Made by a program: the position numbers and the translations under genes. A model generated the notes under the pieces. It worked only from the letters and a program-made list of their open reading frames with translations, was not told the origin of the DNA and searched no databases. DNA of 12,021 bases from an uncultured Enorma sp. (GTDB lineage Bacteria > Actinomycetota > Coriobacteriia > Coriobacteriales > Coriobacteriaceae). Shown here piece by piece: positions 1-6,792 of the stretch (positions are counted from its first letter, which is position 1; every line of letters begins with the position of its first letter). The DNA lies in NCBI GenBank assembly GCA_905210055.1, contig CAJLVH010000045.1, forward strand, positions 1 to 12,021. The letters run 5' to 3'.

Positions 1-9
1 ATCCATACC

Positions 10-1068
10 TTACGCCTCCCCTTCAACGGTCGCGACGGCGTCTGCTGCGGCGGGCGCACCGGTACCTTTGACATCCTCATTCGCCACCACGAGGTGGCAC
101 GCCACGCAGTGTCCGCCGCCGACATCTTTGAGCTCAGGCTCTTCGGTGCTGCAGCGATCGGTTGCGAACGGGCAGCGCGTGTGGAAGCGGCAGCCGCTCG
201 GCGGGTCGATCGGGCTGGGCACGTCGCCCGTGAGGAGCTTCGTACCCTGCTTCACATCGGGGTCGGGAACGGGAATCGCGTCGATGAGCGCCTGCGTATA
301 GGGGTGCAGGGGTCGATCGTAGATGTCGTCGCTCGGCGCCACCTCGACGAGCTTGCCGAGGTACATCACGCCCACGCGGTCGCTCATATGCTTCACCACG
401 GCAAGGCCGTGGGCGATGAACAGGTACGTGAGGCCAAGCTCGTCCTGCAGGCGCTCGAGCAGGTTGAGCACCTGCGCCTGAATGGACACGTCGAGGGCGG
501 AAACCGCCTCGTCGCACACGATGAACTTCGGATTCGTCGCGAGGGCGCGCGCGATGCCGATGCGCTGGCGCTGGCCGCCGGAGAACTCATGCGGGTAGCG
601 CTTGGCATGCTCGGGGCGCAGACCCACGAGTTTGAGCAGCTCCGCCACGCGCTCCTTGCGCTCCGCGCTCGTCCCCCACTTATGCACCACGAGCGGCTCG
701 CCCACGATGCTGCCGACCGTCATACGCGGGTCGAGCGAGGAATACGGATCTTGGAAGATGATCTGCATCTCTTGGCGCAGCTCGCGCAGCGATCTCGAGT
801 CGGCATTCGTGATATCGCGGCCGCGGTAGTAGATCTTGCCGTCTGTGGGGTTCTCGAGACGCAGGATGGTCTGACCGAGCGTCGACTTGCCGCAGCCGGA
901 CTCGCCCACCAGGCCAAACGTCTCGCCGTAGTTCAGCGTGAGGCTCACGCCGTCGACGGCCTTCACGTAGATGCGCTTATTCTTGTTCCAGGTCTTGTTC
1001 GCGGGGAAGTAGGTCTTCACGTTCTCGAGGCGCACCAGCTCGTCGCCGCGCTTCAGATCCTCACTCAT
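10..1068 (-). CDS. oppF: Oligopeptide ABC transporter ATP-binding protein OppF
   Basis: Second ATPase of the oligopeptide importer; with OppD it hydrolyses ATP on the cytoplasmic face to drive uptake through OppB/OppC. The 352-residue protein shows Walker A GESGCGKS (55-62), Q-loop Gln106, signature FSGGQRQR (162-169), Walker B IVCDE (183-187), D-loop SALD (190-193) and switch His220. The C-terminal oligopeptide-transporter extension has Cys293, 299, 306, 321 and 324, the pattern proposed in this family to hold an Fe-S cluster. The residue after the switch His is Gly, where Asp is common. The start is ATG at 1068, because GGGGAGG lies 5 bases upstream; an ATG 18 bases earlier lacks a ribosome site. 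The gene overlaps the oppD stop by 8 bases (ATGAGTGA), implying translational coupling. The last 20 or so residues are an Ala-rich tail. It is the last opp gene seen; the window ends 9 bases after it. Confidence 0.95.
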   Translation of the reverse strand: MSEDLKRGDELVRLENVKTYFPANKTWNKNKRIYVKAVDGVSLTLNYGETFGLVGESGCGKSTLGQTILRLENPTDGKIYYRGRDITNADSRSLRELRQEMQIIFQDPYSSLDPRMTVGSIVGEPLVVHKWGTSAERKERVAELLKLVGLRPEHAKRYPHEFSGGQRQRIGIARALATNPKFIVCDEAVSALDVSIQAQVLNLLERLQDELGLTYLFIAHGLAVVKHMSDRVGVMYLGKLVEVAPSDDIYDRPLHPYTQALIDAIPVPDPDVKQGTKLLTGDVPSPIDPPSGCRFHTRCPFATDRCSTEEPELKDVGGGHCVACHLVVANEDVKGTGAPAAADAVATVEGEA

Positions 1069-2149
1069 CGCCGCCTCCCCTCTCATCAGTCACCTGAACA
1101 TCTGCCGCCGCGTCGGAGGCGTCGGCGATGCCTGCCGACTTCGTCTCACTCGACACGCCCGCGCCGAGCGCCGTCTTCACGGCGTCGATGTTGAAGCACC
1201 GCACCATGTGCCCGCCGCCGACATCGACGAAGTCGGGTACCTCGTTCATGCAGCGCTCCGTGCAGAACTTGCAGCGCGGCGCGAAATGGCAACCCTTCGG
1301 CATATCGAACATGCCGGGGACAGTGCCCTCGATGGTCTTGAGCGGCTCGCCCGCGGTACCCGTGAGCTTCGGCACGGAGTCGAGCAGGCCGACCGTATAC
1401 GGATGGAGCGGGTTCTTGAAGATCGTGCGCACGTCCGCGCGCTCGACCTCCTGACCTGCGTACATCACGATGACCCACTCGGCCATCTGCGCCACAACGC
1501 CCATGTCGTGCGTGATGAGGATGAGCGCCATGTCGAGCTTCTCCTTGAGTTCGCGGAGAAGCTGCATGATCTGCGCCTGGATGGTCACGTCCAGCGCCGT
1601 AGTGGGCTCGTCGGCGATGAGAAGCTTCGGAGAACACGCGAGCGCCATGGCGATCATGACGCGCTGGCGCATACCGCCCGAGAGCTGGTGCGGGTAGTTA
1701 TCCACGCGCTTTTCGGGCGAGGGGATGCCCACCAGACGCATGAGTTCGATCGCGCGGTCGCGCGCCTCCTTCTTGTTCATGCCCTCGTGCTGGATGAGCG
1801 CCTCGGCAATCTGATAGCCGCAGGTGAACACCGGGTTGAGCGACGTCATGGGCTCCTGGAAAATCATGGCGATCTGGTTGCCGCGGATCTGGCGCATCTC
1901 CTCGCGCGAGAGCTCGAGGAGGTTTTTCCCCTCGAACAGCACCTCTCCCGCGACCTCCGCCGGCGGGATGTTCAAAAGCCCCATAATGGCGAGCGAGGTC
2001 ACGCTCTTGCCGCAGCCGGATTCTCCCACGATGCACACACTTTCGCCCTTACGCACCGCGAAGCTCATGTGGTCGACCGCACGGAACACGCCGTCATCGG
2101 AATGGAATCCGACGGACAGGCCGTTGACGTCGAGCAATTTGTCTTTCAT
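1061..2149 (-). CDS. oppD: Oligopeptide ABC transporter ATP-binding protein OppD
   Basis: First ATPase of the peptide importer, partner of OppF. The 362-residue protein has Walker A GESGCGKS (42-49), Q-loop Gln98, signature LSGGMRQR (156-163), Walker B LLIADE (176-181), D-loop TALD and switch His214 followed by Asp. The C-terminal oligopeptide domain contains Cys287, 293, 296, 300 and 318; four of these match the conserved family cysteines, and Cys296 is additional. A charged Ala/Asp-rich tail follows Cys318 and is probably disordered. I chose the ATG at 2149 because CAGGAGG sits 4 bases upstream and the protein then begins MKDKLLDVNGLSV, as in homologues. The open frame extends 18 codons further into oppC but without a ribosome site. 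It lies 16 bases after oppC and overlaps oppF by 8 bases. Confidence 0.95.
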   Translation of the reverse strand: MKDKLLDVNGLSVGFHSDDGVFRAVDHMSFAVRKGESVCIVGESGCGKSVTSLAIMGLLNIPPAEVAGEVLFEGKNLLELSREEMRQIRGNQIAMIFQEPMTSLNPVFTCGYQIAEALIQHEGMNKKEARDRAIELMRLVGIPSPEKRVDNYPHQLSGGMRQRVMIAMALACSPKLLIADEPTTALDVTIQAQIMQLLRELKEKLDMALILITHDMGVVAQMAEWVIVMYAGQEVERADVRTIFKNPLHPYTVGLLDSVPKLTGTAGEPLKTIEGTVPGMFDMPKGCHFAPRCKFCTERCMNEVPDFVDVGGGHMVRCFNIDAVKTALGAGVSSETKSAGIADASDAAADVQVTDERGGGDE

Positions 2150-2165
2150 ACAGCCTCCTGTCGAA

Positions 2166-3083
2166 TTATCCCTGGCGATCGCGCTTGGGGTCGATCGCGT
2201 CATCCAAACCGTCGCCCACGAAGTTGAAGGCCAGCACGGTGAGCAGAATCATGAGACCGGGCGCGATGGCCGTGAACGGCTGGATCGTCATGGTGTTCTG
2301 CGCGTTCTGCAGCATGTTGCCCCAGCTCGCCGTGGGCGGGTTGATGCCGCAGCCCAAGAAGGAAAGGGTGGATTCCATGATGATGGCGTTGCCCACCGCG
2401 AGCGTCGCCGTCACGATGATGACGTCGAGCGTGTTGGGCAGCAGATGCGTGAGGATCATGCGCAGGTCGCCTTCACCCGTCGCCCGGGCGGCGCGCACGT
2501 AATCGAGCGAGCGCAGCGTGAGGAAGCGACTGCGCACCAAACGCGCGGACGCCGTCCAGTTCAAGCACGCGATCATCACGACCAAAAACGCCGGGCTCGG
2601 CTTGAAGATCACGGAGAGCACCATGAGCAGCGGCAGCGAGGGAATCGTGAGTACGAGGTCCGTGAAGCGCATGAGCAGGTTGTCGACAATGCCGCCGTAG
2701 AACCCGGCGAGCGCCCCGACGAGCGACCCCACCACGATGGAGAGGAGCGCCGCCGTGAGACCGACTGCGATAGAAATGCGGCCGCCATAGAGCAGGCGCG
2801 TGAGCAGGTCGCGGCCGAGTTCGTCGCAACCGAGCAGATGCTCGGCCGTGGGACCTTCGTTGATGGAGTAGAGATCGACCGTGTCGGGGTTGTACTGCAT
2901 GAAGAGAGGCCCGACGATCACGATGAGCACCAGGAGCGTGAGCATGACGACACCGGTGATGGCGATGCGGTTCTTGCGGAAGCGACGCAGCGCCTGCTTG
3001 AGCGGAGACTGCACGACCTCGACGTTCGCGGCCTGCTCCTCACGCTTTGCAATATCTGCCTTTCGGCTATTGAACAGAAACAT
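2166..3083 (-). CDS. oppC: Oligopeptide ABC transporter permease OppC
   Basis: Inner-membrane permease of the peptide importer, forming the translocation path with OppB. The 305 residues fit the BPD_transp_1 family: a cytoplasmic N-terminus with basic residues (RRFRKNR, 33-39), a first membrane helix at about 40-62, an external loop with the family motif LGCDELGRDLLTRLLYG (84-100), four or five further hydrophobic helices, and the cytoplasmic EAA loop around 195-217 (YVRAARATGEGDLRMI...LLPN) that contacts the ATPases. The late motif ESTLSFLGCGINPPTASWG (237-255) is typical of OppC/DppC. ATG at 3083 is preceded by GGGGGAG at 5 bases. It starts 12 bases after oppB ends, so the two are co-transcribed. 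Confidence 0.95.
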   Translation of the reverse strand: MFLFNSRKADIAKREEQAANVEVVQSPLKQALRRFRKNRIAITGVVMLTLLVLIVIVGPLFMQYNPDTVDLYSINEGPTAEHLLGCDELGRDLLTRLLYGGRISIAVGLTAALLSIVVGSLVGALAGFYGGIVDNLLMRFTDLVLTIPSLPLLMVLSVIFKPSPAFLVVMIACLNWTASARLVRSRFLTLRSLDYVRAARATGEGDLRMILTHLLPNTLDVIIVTATLAVGNAIIMESTLSFLGCGINPPTASWGNMLQNAQNTMTIQPFTAIAPGLMILLTVLAFNFVGDGLDDAIDPKRDRQG

Positions 3084-3095
3084 CGACGCTCCCCC

Positions 3096-4052
3096 TTACT
3101 CGTACTTGATGCGCGGGTCGAGCGCCGCATAGATGATATCGGCAAGCAGGTTGCTCAAGATCACGAGCACCGCGTTGATCATGAGGACGCCCATGAGGAT
3201 GGGATAGTCCTGCTTGTTGAGCGAGTCGTAGAAGAGCGTGCCCATGCCCGGCCATGCGAAGACGGTCTCGGTGATGACGGCACCGGAGAACAGCACCGGA
3301 ATGTCGATCATGATGACCGTCACCATGGGGATGAGGGCGTTACGCAGAGCGTGGATGAACAGAACCTTCTTCTCCTTCAAACCCTTGGCGCGTGCGGTGC
3401 GGATGAAGTCCTGCCCCAGCACCTCGAGGTAGTTGGAGCGGGCATAGCGCGTCCAGCTGGCGATGTAGATGAGCGAGAGCACCGTCGCGGGCATGATGAT
3501 ATGCCGCGCGATGTCGATGAAGGTGCCGCCGCCGACGCCCACCGACGTGCGGCCGGCCGAGGGCAGCCAGTGCAGCGTCACCGCGAAGGTCAGCTGAAGG
3601 ATGAGCGCGAACCAGAACGAAGGCATTGAGATGCCCAGGAACGTGAGAGGGGTCGCGACGTTGTCGAAGACCTTGCCCTTGCGGATGGCGCAGAAGATAC
3701 CCACCGGTATGGAGATGCAGAGCGCAATGAGGAAGGATACGCCGCAGAGCTGCAGGGTCGGAACCACACGCTCGCCAATGAGCTCGAGCACCGGACGCGA
3801 GCTGTTGATCGACACGCCCCAGTCGCCCGTGAGAATGCCGGCGAGCCAATGCAGGTACTGGATGGGCACCGGGTCGTTCAGACCGTGTGCCTCCTTGATC
3901 GCCTCAATGGCCTCCAGCGAAGCGTTCGGATTCTCGAGATACATGTCGAGCGGATCTCCCGGCATCGCCTGTAGCAAGGCGTAGATGATGATGGATGTCG
4001 CCAGGAGCATGGGAATCGCCTGGAGAATGCGCTTGCCAATGAACTTGAGCAC
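3096..4052 (-). CDS. oppB: Oligopeptide ABC transporter permease OppB
   Basis: Second membrane subunit of the peptide channel. The 318 residues start MLKFIGKRILQAIPMLLATS, the usual OppB/DppB N-terminal helix, followed by the family motif MPGDPLDMYL (30-39), HGLNDPVPIQYLHWL (56-70) and GDWGVSI (76-82). The EAA loop is at about 216-244 (FIRTARAKGLKEKKV...HALRNALIP), and the C-terminus holds ETVFAWPGMGTL (262-273) and ends in LDPRIKYE. The start codon is GTG at 4052, with GGAGGGAGG about 5 bases upstream and no other plausible start. It lies 121 bases after oppA, and the gap holds a perfect stem-loop, so OppB is probably made in lower amounts than OppA. Confidence 0.95.
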   Translation of the reverse strand: MLKFIGKRILQAIPMLLATSIIIYALLQAMPGDPLDMYLENPNASLEAIEAIKEAHGLNDPVPIQYLHWLAGILTGDWGVSINSSRPVLELIGERVVPTLQLCGVSFLIALCISIPVGIFCAIRKGKVFDNVATPLTFLGISMPSFWFALILQLTFAVTLHWLPSAGRTSVGVGGGTFIDIARHIIMPATVLSLIYIASWTRYARSNYLEVLGQDFIRTARAKGLKEKKVLFIHALRNALIPMVTVIMIDIPVLFSGAVITETVFAWPGMGTLFYDSLNKQDYPILMGVLMINAVLVILSNLLADIIYAALDPRIKYE

Positions 4053-4110
4053 GCGTTCCTCCCTCCTAACGCGCCCGAACCCCCAGCCCGGGTGCGTATC
4101 TACTCAATAC

Positions 4111-4143
4111 CGGGAGGCAGATGCCAAAAGCATCTGCCTCCCG
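4111..4143 (-). other. Perfect 14-bp stem-loop between oppA and oppB
   Basis: The arms at 4111-4124 (cgggaggcagatgc) and 4130-4143 are exact inverted complements around a 5-base loop. It lies 30 bases after the oppA stop and 58 bases before the oppB start. On the transcribed strand the stem is followed by GTATTGAGTAG rather than a T-tract, so it does not look like a full intrinsic terminator. In many binding-protein-dependent transporter operons a stem-loop in this place protects the 3' end of the binding-protein message or causes partial termination, so the binding protein is made in excess. That role is inferred here. Confidence 0.85.
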
Positions 4144-4173
4144 AACCATTCGGCTAAAACCTGTAAACCCCGT

Positions 4174-5829
4174 TTACTGCTGCAACCACATACTAGCGGA
4201 CTGGCAGAAGTTCGTCATGTTCGTGGGGTTGAGCTTCAGACCCTGCAGCGCGTTGGTATACACGTCGACCTCAGCGTTGGAGTAGATGATGACCTGCGGC
4301 ATACCCTCGTCGAAAGCCTCGAGGCACTTCTTCACGAGCTCCTTGCGGGTTTCCTCGTCCATCTCACGGTCGAGCTGGTGCGAGGCCTCGTCGAACTCGG
4401 GGCTCGACCAACGGCCGCGGTTGAGCGCGCCGTCGGACGCGTACATCTTCGTGCGGGTGGCACCGGGGCTCGTGATGAAGCGGCCGAGACCGATCTGGTA
4501 GTCGCCGTCGTACATCATCGCGGTCCAGGTGGACGCGGCGTAGTTCTCGGCGGTGAGGTTGATGCCGACCTCCTTCAGGGAGTCCATGAGCACCTGCTGA
4601 ATGGCCTCATCGGTCACGCTCGAAGAGCTGCAGCCCACGACGAAGTCGAGGCGCACGCCGTCCTTCTCGCGGACGCCGTCGGAGCCCTCGACCCAACCGG
4701 CGTCGTCGAGGATCTGCTTGGCGCGGTCGACGTCGTAATCCCACTCGGTGACGAAGTCCTCGACGTGATAGGGGTCGCTGACGGTCCAGGGCTGGTGCCA
4801 CGCGGTGGGGATGCCATGGAAGAGCTCGTCGACGAGCGTCTGCTTATCGATGGCACAGGAGATGGCGTGACGCACGTTCACGTCGTCAAGGCCGGGCACC
4901 GAGCAGTTCATGTCGACGTACTGCCAGGAGTTGAGCGGGTTCGCGACCGTGACCATACCTTCGATGTTCTCGACCTGCGGGTAGTTGGCGAAGCCGATGC
5001 CGTAGGTGAAGTCGATCTCGCCAGACTTGAGCATGTTGATGCGGGTGTTCTCGTCGGTCACGAAGCGAATGGTGATCGTATCGAGGTACGGACCCTCCTC
5101 GCCCCAGTAATCCTCGTTGCGCTCGAGGGTGATGTGGTCGCCGCGGACCCACTCGACGAACTTGTAGGGGCCGGTACCCACCATGGTAGAGTTGTACTCG
5201 CCGTTCGGGTCGTTCATGTCGACGCCCTCGATGAGGTGGGCGGGCATGATACCGAAGGTGAAGAGGCACTGGGCGAAGTCCGGGGTCTGACGGTTGTAGT
5301 GGCAGACGACCGTGTAATCGTCCGGCGTGTCGATGGAGTCGATCTCGTCGACGCCCTGCTTGGACTCAGCGGTCCAGTCGGGATTGGCAAGCGCGACCCA
5401 CGTGGCCTTGACGTCGGCAGAGGTGAGTTCACCGGAACCGTCGTGCCACTGGACGCCCTCCCTCAGGTTGTACGTGATGTCCATCGTGTCGTCATCATGA
5501 AGCACAATGAGGCCGTTTTCGACCGTCGGGACCTCCTTGGCGAGCACGGGGATATACTCCATATGCTCGTTGGGGACGAGCAGGCCTTCGACCGCGAACG
5601 CCTGGACGTCGCCCATGAGGTGCGTAGCATAGACGTTGAGGGTATCGGGCTCGTAGCTCAGCGCGATGACGAGGTCGCCGCCCTGTACGGGGTCACCGGC
5701 AGCAGCCGCGCCGGAGCCGCTCTCTGCGCCCTCACCACCGCAACCGACGAGAGACGTCGTCGCAGCCGCTGCGCCACCAAGGCACAGAGCACGGAGGAGC
5801 TGCCTTCTGGTAGGTTCGATCTTCATCAT
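4174..5829 (-). CDS. oppA: Oligopeptide-binding lipoprotein OppA (SBP family 5)
   Basis: Extracellular substrate-binding protein of the peptide importer, 551 residues. The N-terminus is a lipoprotein signal: basic PTRRQLLR (6-13), an Ala/Gly/Leu core, and lipobox LVGC with the lipidated Cys at 30. The TRRQLLR stretch resembles a twin-arginine export motif. A Gly/Ser/Ala linker (31-45) precedes the family 5 solute-binding fold, which includes EPDTLN (60-65), YNLREGVQWHDG (120-131) with the following TSADV, and GTGPYKFVEW (218-227). The start is taken as ATG 5829 (AGGAGGG 5 bases upstream); ATG 5826 is equally possible, while the TTG at 5850 lies upstream of the ribosome site. It is the first opp gene, with a long leader and an A8 run about 40 bases upstream in the message. 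Peptide versus other substrate rests on the full oppABCDF context. Confidence 0.93.
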   Translation of the reverse strand: MMKIEPTRRQLLRALCLGGAAAATTSLVGCGGEGAESGSGAAAAGDPVQGGDLVIALSYEPDTLNVYATHLMGDVQAFAVEGLLVPNEHMEYIPVLAKEVPTVENGLIVLHDDDTMDITYNLREGVQWHDGSGELTSADVKATWVALANPDWTAESKQGVDEIDSIDTPDDYTVVCHYNRQTPDFAQCLFTFGIMPAHLIEGVDMNDPNGEYNSTMVGTGPYKFVEWVRGDHITLERNEDYWGEEGPYLDTITIRFVTDENTRINMLKSGEIDFTYGIGFANYPQVENIEGMVTVANPLNSWQYVDMNCSVPGLDDVNVRHAISCAIDKQTLVDELFHGIPTAWHQPWTVSDPYHVEDFVTEWDYDVDRAKQILDDAGWVEGSDGVREKDGVRLDFVVGCSSSSVTDEAIQQVLMDSLKEVGINLTAENYAASTWTAMMYDGDYQIGLGRFITSPGATRTKMYASDGALNRGRWSSPEFDEASHQLDREMDEETRKELVKKCLEAFDEGMPQVIIYSNAEVDVYTNALQGLKLNPTNMTNFCQSASMWLQQ

Positions 5830-6022
5830 GATTACCCTCCTGCCTTTCAAACTCGTGAATCGTCTTTTTTTTCATACGCGATTCTTTTGAGGGGACAACC
5901 AACGGGGGTGTGCACCTCGCGATTTCCCCTATCGTTATGTATGCGTAAGCCCCCTGTTAGGAGCAGCTAAAAACGACTATGCGGAGAATCGTGAGAAACA
6001 CGCGAGTTGATTGTTATTGAGC

Positions 6023-6052
6023 ATGGTATTGAGGGTGCTGTAAGACCGTCAA
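6023..6052 (-). promoter_or_regulatory. Alternative candidate promoter for oppA
   Basis: On the minus strand TTGACG (6052-6047) is followed after 18 bases by TACCAT (6028-6023). The -35 matches 5 of 6 consensus bases and the -10 matches 4 of 6. It would give a leader of roughly 185-190 bases. It is weaker in its -10 than a strong site and competes with the candidate at 6088-6116. Confidence 0.3.
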
Positions 6053-6087
6053 ATATGAGAAAATGTGAAAACTCTTGTGTTAAATGT

Positions 6088-6116
6088 ATATTAGCTGCAG
6101 TTTTCTGAATTGTGAA
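6088..6116 (-). promoter_or_regulatory. Candidate promoter for the opp operon
   Basis: On the minus strand TTCACA (6116-6111; 5 of 6 to the -35 consensus) is followed after exactly 17 bases by TAATAT (6093-6088; 4 of 6 to the -10 consensus). Transcription would begin near 6081 and leave a leader of about 250 bases before oppA. The site sits in the AT-rich part of the gap and diverges from the plus-strand promoter at 6318-6346, about 200 bases away. Confidence 0.4.
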
Positions 6117-6317
6117 CAGACGACAACGCGTGTATATCCGAGCGGCATTCTGGATATGCCCTCGTATGGCACCGAGCGCCACATTCAGTTCGCTTCATGC
6201 GAAAAACGACGTCGAACACGGTAAACCAAAGCCGCGCGCACGTCAAATGCCGCTGTGGCGATATTTTAGCGAATAGCTTAAGAACTGCAGAACGCCGCGC
6301 GCCCAATGAACCTGAAT

Positions 6318-6346
6318 TTGACCATCTACCTGCGCAATCATAGTAT
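6318..6346 (+). promoter_or_regulatory. Sigma70-type promoter of a divergent plus-strand unit
   Basis: TTGACC at 6318-6323 (5 of 6 to consensus), a 17-base spacer, and TAGTAT at 6341-6346 (TA...AT retained). It is the best-looking promoter in the window and points away from oppA, toward a region ended by the terminator at 6793-6820. Two copies of the palindromic hexamer TGCGCA (6331-6336 and 6346-6351) flank the -10 box, a layout compatible with a repressor site. Transcription would start near 6353. Confidence 0.5.
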
Positions 6347-6472
6347 GCGCAAAACAGTGTAAGAATGTCTTATGACTTTATGCGGCCGCTTGCTGGAGAT
6401 AATGGTATCAGCGTATCCGAGAGCAGCACTCGCATACGCGTTTGTTCAGGTGGATGAGCGGGGAGGCTCGTG

Positions 6473-6694
6473 ATGCATTCCTCTAGAAGCGCAGCCAGCA
6501 CGGGTTTTCAGCAGCATGTTTCCTCCCGTGCGACCAGGATCTCCTTCCCCCCGACACCGAGATTCAGCCTCCCCGACTCCACCGTATCGTGCTGCAACCG
6601 CTCAAACAACCAGAAGGCAAATCTCATGCACGCCTGGGACGAGGCACGCGACGCGCTGAACATCCTCCCCTTCACGCAGGCTTCAGACCGCTAA
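6473..6694 (+). CDS. Possible small ORF, 73 aa, unknown function
   Basis: A 73-codon plus-strand frame with an excellent ribosome site, GGGGAGG at 6460-6466, 6 bases before ATG 6473; a GTG directly precedes it. The predicted protein is Ser/Arg-rich with a CysCys pair (42-43 region) and has no signal peptide, membrane helix or family I recognise. The last 22 codons, from an internal ATG at 6626 (AGAAGG 8 bases upstream), use mostly G/C-ending codons like the neighbouring genes; the first 50 are less convincing. The ribosome site lies inside the 10-bp helix formed with 6566-6575, so translation may be blocked or regulated. It may be a real small protein, a remnant, or chance within a structured RNA. 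Confidence 0.25.
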   Translation: MHSSRSAASTGFQQHVSSRATRISFPPTPRFSLPDSTVSCCNRSNNQKANLMHAWDEARDALNILPFTQASDR

Positions 6695-6697
6695 CGA

Positions 6698-6732
6698 ACC
6701 GTGACAGTTTCCCCTGGCACCGCTGTCACGGT
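6698..6732. repeat. 10-bp perfect inverted repeat
   Basis: accgtgacag at 6698-6707 and its exact complement at 6723-6732 enclose a 15-base loop. It begins 4 bases after the stop of the small ORF and about 60 bases before the terminator. There is no T-tract after either arm, so it is not itself an intrinsic terminator; it may be an RNA hairpin or an operator. Confidence 0.6.
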
Positions 6733-6792
6733 GGCGTAGCTGCTGTCCGCACCGAACAAAACGCACGGTCTTTCATCCGGCGCGACTCCGAA

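Larger units (their letters stand above)
5830..6317. promoter_or_regulatory. Upstream region of opp operon, no protein gene seen
   Basis: This region is AT-richer than the flanking genes. It should hold the oppA promoter and leader on the minus strand and the upstream side of the divergent plus-strand promoter. Visible items are a T8 run (A8 in the oppA message) at 5865-5872; a 6-bp inverted repeat gaatcg/cgattc around it (5857-5862 and 5879-5884) just upstream of the oppA ribosome site; a 7-base direct repeat cgcgatt at 5877-5883 and 5918-5924; and an inverted repeat atatcc/ggatat at 6134-6139 and 6152-6157. Two open frames of 71 codons on the minus strand have no ribosome site and no coding character. 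I recognise no riboswitch consensus. Confidence 0.5.

Noticed and set aside
2150..2203. Longer OppD starting inside oppC
   Set aside because: No ribosome site there; CAGGAGG directly precedes the ATG at 2149, and homologues start at that point.
5830..5850. TTG start for OppA at 5850
   Set aside because: It lies upstream of the AGGAGGG ribosome site that serves ATG 5829/5826.
94..5970. Long plus-strand open frames (94-1194, 1208-2227, 1824-3629, 3985-5970) opposite the opp genes
   Set aside because: They lie antisense to genes with clear family motifs. Long antisense frames are expected with GC-rich third positions, and the translations are low-complexity His/Arg/Val/Glu-rich with no known domain.
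5967..6306. Two 71-codon minus-strand frames (5967-6182, 6091-6306)
   Set aside because: No ribosome sites, AT-rich non-coding composition, overlap with candidate promoters and no recognisable similarity.
6449..6583. tRNA, tmRNA, RNase P RNA or SRP RNA
   Set aside because: The ggtgga...tccacc ends and a nearby gattc looked tRNA-like, but there is no cloverleaf, T-loop GTTCGA, tmRNA tag, RNase P core or SRP GGAA loop motif.
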